Source of the DNA: Klenkia taihuensis
GTDB lineage: Bacteria > Actinomycetota > Actinomycetes > Mycobacteriales > Geodermatophilaceae
NCBI RefSeq assembly: GCF_900112525.1
Contig: NZ_FOMD01000001.1
Coordinates: 248,001 to 312,000, forward strand
DNA: 64,000 nt
Direction of reading: 5' to 3'
Part shown: positions 30,977 through 38,856 of the stretch, piece by piece
How positions within the stretch are numbered: position 1 is the stretch's first letter
Layout of the letters: every line of letters begins with the position of its first letter
Position numbers and translations under genes: made by a program
The notes under the pieces: generated by a model
What the model saw: only the letters and a program-made list of their open reading frames with translations
Databases searched by the model: none
What the model was told of the DNA's origin: nothing

Positions 30977-31726
30977 GTGGCCCGGATCCTGATCGCCGGC
31001 GAGAGCTGGATGACCACCTCGACGCACGTCAAGGGGGTGGACGAGTTCTCGGTGCACTCCTACGTGGAGGGCGTGGGGCCGTTGCGCGACGCCCTCACCG
31101 CCCGCGGGCACGAGGTCGTGCACCTGCCCGCGCACCTGGTGCCGACGGGGTTCCCGGACGACGCCGCGGCGCTGGACGCCTACGACCTGGTGGTGCTGTC
31201 GGACATCGGCGCCAACTCCATCCAGCTCGCACCGGGGGTCTTCGAGCGGTTCACCCCCGGTGCCGACCGGCTGGCCGCCCTCCGCGACTGGGTGGGGGCC
31301 GGCGGCGCGCTGCTGATGGTCGGCGGTTACCTCTCCTTCTCCGGGTTCCAGGCCCGGGCGGCGTTCCGGCAGACCGCGATCGCCGAGGTGCTGCCGGTGG
31401 AGATGCTGCCCGAGGACGACCGGGTCGAGGCGCCGGCGGGCATCGCCCCCGTGGTCACCGACGCCGGCCACCCCGCCCTCGGCGGCGCCGGCGAGGAGTG
31501 GCCGCTGCTGCTGGGCTACAACCGGGTGGTCGCCCGGCCGGGTGCCGCCGTCCCCGCGCTGGTCGGTGCGGACCCGCTGGTGGCCGTGGACGAGTACGGG
31601 TCGGGCCGGGCCGGGGTCTTCACGTCCGACTGCTCGCCGCACTGGGCGCCGCCGGAGTTCTGCGAGCAGTGGCCCGGCTACGCCGACCTGTGGGACGGAC
31701 TGGTCCGTTGGCTGACCCGCTCCTGA
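30977..31726 (+). CDS. glutamine-amidotransferase-like protein
   Basis: 249 aa. ARILIAGESWMTTSTHVKGVDEFSVHSY opens the family of stand-alone GATase1-like proteins often found beside sugar operons. VVLSDIGANSIQL, GGALLMVGGYLSFSG and the C-terminal RAGVFTSDCSPHW follow. The position equivalent to the amidotransferase Cys is occupied by Gly-Gly-Tyr, so ordinary glutaminase activity is unlikely; a sugar-binding or hydrolytic role is possible. GTG start one base after the preceding stop. It overlaps the TenA-like gene. Confidence 0.78.
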   Translation: MARILIAGESWMTTSTHVKGVDEFSVHSYVEGVGPLRDALTARGHEVVHLPAHLVPTGFPDDAAALDAYDLVVLSDIGANSIQLAPGVFERFTPGADRLAALRDWVGAGGALLMVGGYLSFSGFQARAAFRQTAIAEVLPVEMLPEDDRVEAPAGIAPVVTDAGHPALGGAGEEWPLLLGYNRVVARPGAAVPALVGADPLVAVDEYGSGRAGVFTSDCSPHWAPPEFCEQWPGYADLWDGLVRWLTRS

Positions 31727-32355
31727 GCCGGTCGGCCGGGCTGCTGGCGCGGCAGGCCGGGGCGCTGGACGACGCCTGCGCGATCCCCTTCGTGCAGCAG
31801 GTGACCGACGGGACCCTGACCGACGGCGCGCTGGCCCGCTACCTGCTGGTCGAGGAGGCCTTCGTGCTCACCGCCTCCCGGGTGCTCGGCCGGGTGGTGT
31901 GGGACTCCCCGACCTGGGACGAGCTGCTGCCGCACGCCCGGTCGCTGACCAACCTGGTCACCGACCAGCGCGACTACTTCGCCGGGTTGCGCGGCCGGTA
32001 CCCGGTCGACCCGGCGCAGGCCCCGGCGGTCCTCGACCGGGCGCGGGTGCTGACCGACGTCGTGCTGGCCCAGGTCACCGAGGGTGGCCGGTCCGCAGCG
32101 GTGGTCGGCATGTACGCCGCGGAGACGATGTACGCCCGGTGGTGCACCGCAGCGGCTGCCGTCGACGCGCCCCGGCAGCCGGACCTGCAGGTCTGGGTGC
32201 AGCTGCACGCCGAGCCCGCCTTCCTCGCCCAGGTCGACGCCCTGCGCGACGACGTCGACCTGATCGGCTCCGAGGTGCCCGACGCCGACCTGGACCGCTG
32301 GTACGCGGCGGTGCTGGCCGCCGAGGTCGAGTTCCACGCCGTGGCCGTGGGCTGA
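31708..32355 (+). CDS. TenA/PqqC-family protein lacking the thiaminase Cys motif
   Basis: 215 aa from TTG 31708 (GTG 31690 is an alternative; neither has a clear ribosome site). All-helical TenA-like features: FVQQVTDGTLTDGALARYLLVEEAFV, LVTDQRDYFAGLRGRY and a C-terminal LDRWYAAVLAAEVEFHAVAVG. The P-C-x-W-x-Y segment of thiaminase II is replaced by MYAAETMYARWC, so the catalytic Cys is not in place and a Glu is nearby, as in the Cys-less TenA_E group. The operon context suggests a role outside thiamine salvage. Overlaps the upstream gene by 19 bases. The last codons and stop lie in a 46-base inverted repeat shared with the convergent isomerase gene. Confidence 0.78.
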   Translation: MADPLLSRSAGLLARQAGALDDACAIPFVQQVTDGTLTDGALARYLLVEEAFVLTASRVLGRVVWDSPTWDELLPHARSLTNLVTDQRDYFAGLRGRYPVDPAQAPAVLDRARVLTDVVLAQVTEGGRSAAVVGMYAAETMYARWCTAAAAVDAPRQPDLQVWVQLHAEPAFLAQVDALRDDVDLIGSEVPDADLDRWYAAVLAAEVEFHAVAVG

Positions 32356-32388
32356 CCCGTTCCGCGCGGAGCGGGTCAGCCCACGGCC
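32343..32388. terminator. 46-base inverted repeat spanning both convergent stop codons
   Basis: Two 23-base arms, paired except for one position (32360/32371), meet at GCGC with no loop bases spare. It contains the stop of the TenA-like gene and the stop of the isomerase gene, so both proteins end in Ala-Val-Gly. Likely bidirectional intrinsic terminator without a U-tract. Confidence 0.72.
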
Positions 32389-33563
32389 CGGACGACGGAC
32401 TCCGCCACGCTGCTGGTCACCGGCAGCCGGGGCAGCAGCAGGGCCTGGGCCACGTGGTAGGCGTCGGGCTGGCCGGTCCAGGTGGTGTGCCCGAGCTGGC
32501 CGTCGGGGGTGAGCTCGTGGTGCCAGTTCCCCGTCCGCGGGTCGCGGACCAGCAGCTCCACCAGGTTCGACCACCGCTCGTGGTCCGCGCCGTGGCGTGG
32601 GTCGCCGGTGAGCGGGCCGAGGACGGCGGCCGCGGCCAGCGCCTCGGCCATCACCCAGTGCATGCGGGCGGGGACGACGGGCCGGTCGTCCCAGTCGAGG
32701 GTGTAGACGAAGCCGGGGTGCCCGTCGGGGCTCTCGCCGCGCTCGACGGCCACCCGGTACAGCTCGCCCGGCGCGTCGGCGAGGCCGGCCGGGAGGTCGA
32801 CGACGGTGCCGAGCTGGGCGACCAGCCGGGCCCACTCGAACTGGTGCCCGACGGTGACGCCGTAGGGCCGGAACGGGTCGGCCGGCCGCTCGCGGTTGTA
32901 CTCCGGCTGCGGGGTCCAGAAGGCGTCGAAGTGCTCGGGCAGCCGCCAGTCCCGCGCCCGGGCCTCCCCCACCAGCCGTTCCGCGGTGCGCAGGCAGCGC
33001 CGCCGCAGCTGCGCGGCCCGGGCGTCGTCCCCCCGCGCGGCGAGCGCGTCGGCGGCGGCCAGCTGCGCCTCGACGCCGTGCATGTTCGCGTTGGCGCCCC
33101 GGTAGTCGGCGCAGCTGGTCCAGCCGGCGTCCCACTCCTCCACGGCGGCGCCGGCGTCGTCGTCCCAGAAGTGCCCGTCCCACACCGCGAGCGCGTCGTC
33201 GAGCAGGTCGTCGCCCCCGGGCAGCCCGACCCGGCTGAGGGTCGACCCGGCCAGGACGACGAAGGCGTGCACGTAGGCCTGCTTGGTGCCCCCGCCGCGG
33301 GCGTCGGGCCACCAGCCGCCGTGGACGTCGTCGTGCAGCAGCCCGGTCAGCGCCCGCCGGCCGTGCTCGGCCAGCTCCACCGCCCCCGGCCGGCCCCACG
33401 CCGCGGCGAGGCCGAACACGTGGGTCATCCGGGCGCCGATCCAGGTCTCGGGGACCTTCCCGGGCGTGCGGGCGCCGTGCTCGTCGAGGTAGCCGAACCC
33501 GCCGGCCGGGTCGGCCGCGCCGGCCGCGGTGGTGAGCAGCTGGTCCAGCTCCGCGCTGTTCAT
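32376..33563 (-). CDS. AGE/YihS-type sugar isomerase or epimerase
   Basis: 395 aa, the usual length of N-acylglucosamine 2-epimerase-fold enzymes. Visible motifs: catalytic-site GHQFEWARLV (about residue 240), RMHWVMAEALAAAAVL, and the C-terminal GNWHHELTPDGQ followed by GQPDAYHVAQALLLP, which resembles the mannose isomerase/YihS sulfoquinovose isomerase clade more than GlcNAc epimerases. It converges on the LacI-controlled operon and shares its terminator. It may isomerise the imported sugar before PfkB phosphorylation. ATG 33563, with a leaderless promoter. Confidence 0.87.
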   Translation of the reverse strand: MNSAELDQLLTTAAGAADPAGGFGYLDEHGARTPGKVPETWIGARMTHVFGLAAAWGRPGAVELAEHGRRALTGLLHDDVHGGWWPDARGGGTKQAYVHAFVVLAGSTLSRVGLPGGDDLLDDALAVWDGHFWDDDAGAAVEEWDAGWTSCADYRGANANMHGVEAQLAAADALAARGDDARAAQLRRRCLRTAERLVGEARARDWRLPEHFDAFWTPQPEYNRERPADPFRPYGVTVGHQFEWARLVAQLGTVVDLPAGLADAPGELYRVAVERGESPDGHPGFVYTLDWDDRPVVPARMHWVMAEALAAAAVLGPLTGDPRHGADHERWSNLVELLVRDPRTGNWHHELTPDGQLGHTTWTGQPDAYHVAQALLLPRLPVTSSVAESVVRAVG

Positions 33564-33575
33564 CCACCGACCGTA
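33564..33575 (-). promoter_or_regulatory. -10 element of a leaderless isomerase transcript
   Basis: On the minus strand TACGGT (33575-33570) is followed by 6 bases and the ATG at 33563, with no ribosome binding site. The same TACGGT-N6-ATG arrangement precedes the YgiD-like gene at 53315. Confidence 0.55.
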
Positions 33576-33640
33576 GCCACGCCGCCCCCGGACCCGACAT
33601 CATGGCCGCGGCAGGCACCCCGGAGCAGCAGGAGAGCACG

Positions 33641-34387
33641 ATGCGCAGCGAGTTGTTCGCCCCCGAGTACGCCGAGCAGCAGGCGGTCGGCATCCAGAAG
33701 CAGGGCGGCAAGATGTGCCGCGTCGGGCTGAACGGGGAGGTGCTCGCCCGGGCCGGCTCGATGGTGGCCTACCAGGGGAACCTGCAGTTCGACGCGATGG
33801 GCTCCGGCGGCATCGGCGGGTTCCTCAAGCAGAAGCTCACCGGCGAGGGCGTGCCGCTGATGAAGGTCCGCGGCCAGGGCGACCTGTTCCTCGCCGACGC
33901 CGCGCAGGACGTGCACCTCATCGACCTCGACGGCTCCGACGGGCTCACGATCAACGGCGCCAACGTGCTGGCCTTCGACCCCACGCTGTCCTACGACATC
34001 CGCCGTGTCTCCGGCGCCGGCATGGGCGGCAACGCCGGCCTGTTCAACTGCGTGTTCACCGGCGTCGGGCGCATCGCCATCACCACCAAGGGCCAGCCGG
34101 TCGTGCTGGCGGTCAACCAGCCCACCTACGCCGACCCGCAGGCCGCCGTCGCCTGGTCCTCCTCGCTGCAGACCGGCCTGCAGTCCAACGACTCCTTCGG
34201 CCTGGGCACGCTCATCGGCCGCACCACCGGCGAGCGGTTCACCCTCTCCTTCCACGGCCAGGGCTTCGTCGTCGTCCAGGCCTCCGAGGAGCCGCCGGTC
34301 AGCGCGATCGCCGGCCAGGGCGCCGGCCAGCAGTCCGGCGAGGGCGGGTTCGGCGGCGCGCTGGGCCAGTTCCTCGGCGGGCGATGA
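33641..34387 (+). CDS. AIM24-family beta-sandwich protein
   Basis: 248 aa from ATG 33641, with GGAG upstream. Gly-rich beta-strand protein: GGKMCRVGLNGEVLARAGSMVAYQGNLQF, GQGDLFLADAAQDVHLIDLDG, ANVLAFDPTLSYDIRRVSGAG and a Gly/Gln-rich tail. This is the AIM24/TIGR00266 fold, named for a yeast mitochondrial protein; its bacterial function is not known. No signal or membrane segment. Divergent from the isomerase gene with a 77-base region between. ATGA overlap if the next gene uses its upstream start. Confidence 0.85.
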   Translation: MRSELFAPEYAEQQAVGIQKQGGKMCRVGLNGEVLARAGSMVAYQGNLQFDAMGSGGIGGFLKQKLTGEGVPLMKVRGQGDLFLADAAQDVHLIDLDGSDGLTINGANVLAFDPTLSYDIRRVSGAGMGGNAGLFNCVFTGVGRIAITTKGQPVVLAVNQPTYADPQAAVAWSSSLQTGLQSNDSFGLGTLIGRTTGERFTLSFHGQGFVVVQASEEPPVSAIAGQGAGQQSGEGGFGGALGQFLGGR

Positions 34388-34416
34388 GTTCCGGCGACCC
34401 CGGCCGTCCTGCAGGC

Positions 34417-34824
34417 ATGACCGCGAACCTCTGCCCCTACCTGTCCTTCGACGGCACCGCCCGGGAGGCGATGGAGACCTACCAGCGCATCCTCGGCGGC
34501 ACCCTGACCATCAACACCTTCGGGGAGTTCGGCATGGACGGCCCCGACGCCGACAAGGTGATGCACGGCCAGCTGGAGACCCCCGACGGCATCCTGCTCA
34601 TGGGCTCGGACACCGGGCCGGGGATGGGCTTCGAGAAGCCGGCCGGCACGGTGGTGTGCCTCAGCGGCACCGACACCGAGAAGCTGCGCGGCTGGTGGGC
34701 CCAGCTCTCCGACGGCGCCGAGGTGCAGACGCCGCTGGCGGTGCAGATGTGGGGCGACGAGTACGGCGCCTGCACCGACCGCTTCGGCACCCCGTGGATG
34801 TTCAACATCGGCGGCCAGGGGTGA
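34417..34824 (+). CDS. PhnB-like VOC-superfamily protein
   Basis: 135 aa from ATG 34417; an in-frame ATG at 34384, overlapping the previous stop, would add 11 residues. NLCPYLSFDGTAREAMETYQRILGGTL is the classical PhnB-like opening, and DRFGTPWMFNIGG is the usual close, with LLMGSDTGPGMGF between. Small glyoxalase-fold protein of unknown substrate; the PhnB name does not imply phosphonate metabolism. Confidence 0.85.
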   Translation: MTANLCPYLSFDGTAREAMETYQRILGGTLTINTFGEFGMDGPDADKVMHGQLETPDGILLMGSDTGPGMGFEKPAGTVVCLSGTDTEKLRGWWAQLSDGAEVQTPLAVQMWGDEYGACTDRFGTPWMFNIGGQG

Positions 34825-34843
34825 GGCGAGGCAAGATCAACGC

Positions 34844-35356
34844 ATGACCGAGCCGCAGGAGATCGTCGACCCCCGCGTGATGCGGGACGTGCTGGGCCAC
34901 TTCGCCTCCGGCATCACCGTGGTGACGGCCGTGGAGGAGTCCGGCCCGATCGGGTTCACCTGCCAGTCGTTCAGCTCCCTGTCGCTGGACCCGCCGCTGG
35001 TCAGCTTCGCCCCGGCCCGCAGCTCGACCACCTGGCCGCGGCTGCGGGCCATCGGCCGGTTCTGCGTCAACGTGCTGGCCGACGACCAGGACGGGCTGTC
35101 CACGCAGTTCTCCCGGTCGGGCACCGACAAGTTCGCCGGGGTGGGGTGGTCGCCCAGCGCGCACGGCTCACCGGTGCTGGACGGCGTGGTGGCCTGGATC
35201 GACTGCGAGCTGCACGCCGAGCACGACGGCGGCGACCACACCATCGTGGTCGGCCGGGTGCTCGACCTGGGCGCCACCGCCGAGCGGACCCCGCTGGTCT
35301 TCCACCGCGGCGCGTACGGCCTCCAGGCCGCCGTGGTCCCGCCCCCCGGCGCGTAG
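34844..35356 (+). CDS. flavin reductase-like FMN-binding protein
   Basis: 170 aa. RDVLGHFASGITVVTA, then GFTCQSFSSLSLDPPLVSFAPARSSTTWPRL and GRFCVNVLADDQ are hallmarks of the short-chain flavin reductase (HpaC/RutF) family, which supply reduced FMN/FAD to monooxygenases. FHRGAYG near the C-terminus is the NADH-side motif. No monooxygenase partner is next to it. CAAGAT 6 bases before the ATG could serve as a weak -10. Confidence 0.9.
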   Translation: MTEPQEIVDPRVMRDVLGHFASGITVVTAVEESGPIGFTCQSFSSLSLDPPLVSFAPARSSTTWPRLRAIGRFCVNVLADDQDGLSTQFSRSGTDKFAGVGWSPSAHGSPVLDGVVAWIDCELHAEHDGGDHTIVVGRVLDLGATAERTPLVFHRGAYGLQAAVVPPPGA

Positions 35357-35358
35357 CA

Positions 35359-35383
35359 GCGCCCCCGTGGGGGACGCAGGGGC
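35359..35383. terminator. hairpin between convergent flavin reductase and LOV-phosphatase genes
   Basis: CCCCC-GT-GGGGG flanked by GCG/CGC, with a second possible pairing to GGGGCG. It fills most of the 30-base gap. No U-tract. Confidence 0.5.
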
Positions 35384-35386
35384 GGA

Positions 35387-37693
35387 CTAGCCGAAGCAGA
35401 CGGCGATGAGGGCGACGTCGTCGCGGCGGTCGAGGTCGGTCGCCACGGCGTGCGCGATGAGGTCGGCCGGGCCGGCGCCCACCGGGGCGGCGCCCAGCCG
35501 TCGCACCAGCGCGGCGATGCCGTCGTCGAGGTCCGCGCCGGGGTGCTCGACCAGGCCGTCGGTGTAGCCCACCAGCACGGCGCCGGCCGGCACCTCCACC
35601 TCGACCGTGGAGCGCCGGGTGTCGGCGTCCACGCCGACCAGCAGGCCGGCGGCCTCGTCGAGCACCCGCACCCCGCCGTCGGGCAGGCGCAGCAGCAGCG
35701 GCGGGTGGCCGGCGCTGGCCACCAGCAGCCGCCACGGCCGGCCCTCGCCCGTCGGCGGCTCGGCCCGCACGTAGGCCATGGTCGCCATCGACGCCACGTG
35801 CAGGCCCTGCACCAGCCGGTCGACCCGGCCCAGCACCGAGCCCGGGTCGGGGTCGGGCGCGTCCCACATGCAGGCCCGCAGCAGCCCGCGCAGGTGGCCC
35901 ATCGCGGCGGCGGCGGCGACGTCGTGGCCGACGACGTCGCCGATGGCCACGCCGACCGCGCCGTCGGGCAGCTGCAGCAGGTCGTAGAAGTCCCCGCCCA
36001 CGTCGGCGGCGGTGGAGGCGCTGACGTAGTGCGCCGCCGCGGCCACCCCCGGGATCTCGGGCAGGGCCGGCAGGAGGGACCGCTGCAGGGTCTCCGCGAC
36101 CTGGTGCTCGGCCTGGTAGAGCCGCACGTTGTCCAGGGCCAGCGCGGCCCGGCGGGCGAGGTCCTGCACCAGGTCGACGTCGTGGTCGTCGAAGGGGCGG
36201 TCCTCGGACTGCCGCACCAGCGCCACGGCGCCCAGCACCCGGCGGCGGGCGATCATGGGCACCGCGAGGGCCGAGCGCCCGCCGAGGCGGTGGAAGGCCT
36301 GGCGGGTGCTCTCGCGGGCGAACACGTCGTCCAGCACCTCGTCGGTGACCTCGGCCATCAGCACCGGCTGCCGGGTCTCCATCGCCTGCCGGCTGGGCGA
36401 GCCCGGCGTCAGGTGCAGGGCGTGCTCGGTGCTGATGGCGCGCAGCTCGTCGGACAGGCCCCGGCGGTGCCGTGCCGCGGTCTCCTGCACGTCGCCGTGC
36501 GGGTCGACGACGGTGACGAAGACCCAGTCGGCCAGCAGCGGCACGCACAGGTCGGCCAGCCGGTCCAGCAGCTCGGTCATGTCCAGCGTCGCGCTCAGCG
36601 AGCTGGTCGTCTCGGCCATCAGGCCCAGCCGCTCCTGGGCGAGCTCGGCCTCCTCGCGGGCCTCCTCGGCGTCGGCGCGGGCCTGCTCGGCCACGGCCTG
36701 GGCGACCTCGGCCTCGCGGCGGGCCGCCTGCTCGGCGGCGAAGGCGGCCTCGCGCTCGCGCTCGACCCGCACCCGCTCGGTGACGTCGGTCTGCACGCCG
36801 ACGAAGCTGACCAGCTCACCGGCGCCGTCGAGGACGGGGCTGATCGAGACCTGGTTCCAGAAGGCCGTGCCGTCCTTGCGGAAGTTCAGCAGCGTCTCGG
36901 TGACCGGACGGCGCGCGTCCAGGCCGGCCCGGATGCGGGCAACGACGGCGCGGTCGGTGGCCGGCCCCTGCAGGAACCGGCAGTTGCGGCCGACGGACTC
37001 CTCGTAGGTGTAGCCGGTCACCCGGGTGAAGGAGGGGTTGACCCAGACCAGCGGGTCGTCCTCGCGGCGGGGGTCGGTGATGGTGAAGCAGATGTCGGTG
37101 GCCAGCACCGCGCGCTCCCGCAGCGCCTGCAGCTGCGCCTCGTCGTCGACGCGGTCGGCGTCGATCTGCAGGAACACCACCAGCGCCAGCTGCTCGGCGT
37201 CGGGCACCGGGGACAGCGGGAACCCGGTGACCCACAGCGTGCGCCCGGGCGACCCGTCGGCGGGGCGCAGCCGCACCGCCTCGCCCGACACCGGGGTGCC
37301 CTCGGCGACCAGCGACAGCGGGCTGCCCGAGCTGGCCAGCGGCTGCCCGCCCAGGTCGGTCAGCCCGGCGCTGGTGCCCCATTCGTCGATGGGCAGCGGC
37401 AGCCGGACGTCACCGGCCAGCTCGATGGCGGCGGAGTTGGCGTAGACCACCGTGCCGGCGTTCTGGTCGATGACCAGGACGGCGACCGGGACGTCGGCGA
37501 GCACCCCGGGCAGCGCCGACCGGGCGCCGTCACCGGACTGCGACACCACGGCGGCCGCGGCACCCACGGCGCCGGCCTGGTGCTCCCGTCCGCGGTCGGG
37601 CGCGGCGCCGGCGGCGGCGTCCGCGACGACGGCTGCGGCCTCGGGTGGTACGTCCGCGGCGTCGGGGCCGGCGGGCTCGGGGGCCGGTGGCAC
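35387..37693 (-). CDS. blue-light sensor phosphatase: PAS-LOV-coiled coil-GAF-PP2C
   Basis: 768 aa from GTG 37693. Pro/Ala-rich start, then PAS (about residues 60-190) with VLVIDQNAGTVVYANSAAIEL. Next is a LOV domain (about 197-305) with the flavin-Cys motif GRNCRFLQGPATD (Cys238), FWNQVSISPV and LVSFVGVQTDVTERV. A Glu/Ala-rich coiled coil (about 305-365) and a GAF domain (about 370-515) follow. The C-terminal SpoIIE/PP2C phosphatase (about 540-768) keeps its metal Asp residues in DVGGDFYD, GDVVGHD, YTDGLVE and RDDVALI. It probably dephosphorylates an anti-sigma antagonist in response to light. No STAS or anti-sigma gene is adjacent. Confidence 0.9.
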   Translation of the reverse strand: MPPAPEPAGPDAADVPPEAAAVVADAAAGAAPDRGREHQAGAVGAAAAVVSQSGDGARSALPGVLADVPVAVLVIDQNAGTVVYANSAAIELAGDVRLPLPIDEWGTSAGLTDLGGQPLASSGSPLSLVAEGTPVSGEAVRLRPADGSPGRTLWVTGFPLSPVPDAEQLALVVFLQIDADRVDDEAQLQALRERAVLATDICFTITDPRREDDPLVWVNPSFTRVTGYTYEESVGRNCRFLQGPATDRAVVARIRAGLDARRPVTETLLNFRKDGTAFWNQVSISPVLDGAGELVSFVGVQTDVTERVRVEREREAAFAAEQAARREAEVAQAVAEQARADAEEAREEAELAQERLGLMAETTSSLSATLDMTELLDRLADLCVPLLADWVFVTVVDPHGDVQETAARHRRGLSDELRAISTEHALHLTPGSPSRQAMETRQPVLMAEVTDEVLDDVFARESTRQAFHRLGGRSALAVPMIARRRVLGAVALVRQSEDRPFDDHDVDLVQDLARRAALALDNVRLYQAEHQVAETLQRSLLPALPEIPGVAAAAHYVSASTAADVGGDFYDLLQLPDGAVGVAIGDVVGHDVAAAAAMGHLRGLLRACMWDAPDPDPGSVLGRVDRLVQGLHVASMATMAYVRAEPPTGEGRPWRLLVASAGHPPLLLRLPDGGVRVLDEAAGLLVGVDADTRRSTVEVEVPAGAVLVGYTDGLVEHPGADLDDGIAALVRRLGAAPVGAGPADLIAHAVATDLDRRDDVALIAVCFG

Positions 37694-37706
37694 GCCGGGG
37701 ATGGTA
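37694..37706 (-). promoter_or_regulatory. -10 element of a leaderless LOV-phosphatase transcript
   Basis: TACCAT (37706-37701, minus strand) followed by 7 bases and the GTG at 37693. No ribosome binding site. Confidence 0.55.
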
Positions 37707-37804
37707 CCGGGGGTGCAGCGGACCGACCGGTCCGCCGATCGGGGGAACGGATGGCCCGCGCCGGTCGTGAGCGGGGTGCAGCTCCCGACGAGAGGACGAC
37801 GACG

Positions 37805-38413
37805 ATGGGCTTCCTGGACCGGCTCCTGGGACGCGACCCCGCCCCGCGACCCACCGCACCCCCCGCCGCACCGCAGGTCGGCCCACCGCGGTCGGCCGAC
37901 GAGCAGGCCGTCGAGCGCTACCGCTACCTGCTGCGCACCGCGCCGCCGGACCAGGTCGAGGCCGCGCACGCCGAGGCCTTCGCCAAGCTCACCCCGGAGC
38001 AGCGCCAGCAGGTGCTCACCCAGCTCGGCGACGCCGTCCCGCCGGGCGAACGGCCCACCTCCGACGACCCGCAGCAGCTGGCCCGCGCGGCCACCCGCGC
38101 CGAGGTGCGGCAGCCGGGCACGCTGGAGCGCTCGTTCGGCGGCGGCGGGATGGGCGGTCGCGGCGGCCCGGGCTTCGGGTCGATGGTCGGCGCCTCGCTG
38201 CTGGGCACCGTGGCCGGCGTCGTCGTCGGCACCGCGGTGGCTGACGCGCTGTTCGACACCGGGATGGGCGACGGCGGCCTGTTCGGCGGCGGCGACGAGG
38301 AGGCCTACGCCCAGGGCTACGAGGACGGCGCCGGGGGCGACCCGGGTGCCGACGCCGGCGGTGACTTCGGCGGCGGGGACTTCGGAGACTTCGGCGGTGG
38401 CGGCGACTTCTGA
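37805..38413 (+). CDS. conserved hypothetical protein with Gly/Asp/Phe-rich tail
   Basis: 202 aa from ATG 37805, with GAGAGGA upstream. FLDRLLGRDPAPRP start, then a helical segment AVERYRYLLRTAPPDQVEAAHAEAFAKLTPEQRQQVLTQL that pairs with LTPEQR-type small domains. A hydrophobic Gly-rich stretch GASLLGTVAGVVVGTAVADALF (about residues 134-155) could be a single membrane helix. The tail is Gly/Asp/Phe repeats (GGDFGGGDFGDFGGGGDF). Function not recognised. The last 97 bases overlap the 3' end of the opposing gene. Confidence 0.72.
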   Translation: MGFLDRLLGRDPAPRPTAPPAAPQVGPPRSADEQAVERYRYLLRTAPPDQVEAAHAEAFAKLTPEQRQQVLTQLGDAVPPGERPTSDDPQQLARAATRAEVRQPGTLERSFGGGGMGGRGGPGFGSMVGASLLGTVAGVVVGTAVADALFDTGMGDGGLFGGGDEEAYAQGYEDGAGGDPGADAGGDFGGGDFGDFGGGGDF

Positions 38414-38856
38414 TCCGCCTCCTCCCGCTCCACCTCGCCGAGGTGGCGCAGCCAGAGCAGGCCGAGGACGGGCAGGGCGAGCGGGATGAACCCGTAGCCC
38501 TGCCCGTACACCGACCACACGGTCGCGTCGGGGAAGGCCGCCCGGTCGGCCAGCGACAGCGTGCCCACCACCAGCACGCCCACCAGCTCGACCAGGCACG
38601 CCACCACGGCGGTGCGCCGTCCGCCGCGGCCGCCGCGGGCCAGGCCGACGGTGGCCACGAGGTAGACCACCGCGGAGAAGGCCGACAGCAGGTAGGCCAC
38701 CGGCGCCTCGTCGAACTGGGTGGCCAGCTGGACGGCGGCCCGGGCGCCCGCGGCGAGGGCGAAGGTGCCGTAGACGGCGACGAGCACCCGGCCCGGGCCG
38801 CGGGCGGTGCTGGCGTCGCCGGGCTCCGCCGCGGGCGCGCCGAGGCGGTCAGCCAC
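38317..38856 (-). CDS. four-helix membrane protein, Lys-Ser-Pro-rich C-terminus
   Basis: 179 aa. Four hydrophobic segments (about residues 25-45, 52-72, 83-104, 120-138) end with LWLRHLGEVEREEADQ. The C-terminus KSPPPPKSPKSPPPKSPP is encoded antisense to the Gly/Asp/Phe repeats of the gene on the other strand, so this tail is a by-product of the overlap or at least constrained by it. Second gene of a two-gene unit: its ATG overlaps the preceding stop by 8 bases. No named family recognised. Confidence 0.7.
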   Translation of the reverse strand: MADRLGAPAAEPGDASTARGPGRVLVAVYGTFALAAGARAAVQLATQFDEAPVAYLLSAFSAVVYLVATVGLARGGRGGRRTAVVACLVELVGVLVVGTLSLADRAAFPDATVWSVYGQGYGFIPLALPVLGLLWLRHLGEVEREEADQKSPPPPKSPKSPPPKSPPASAPGSPPAPSS

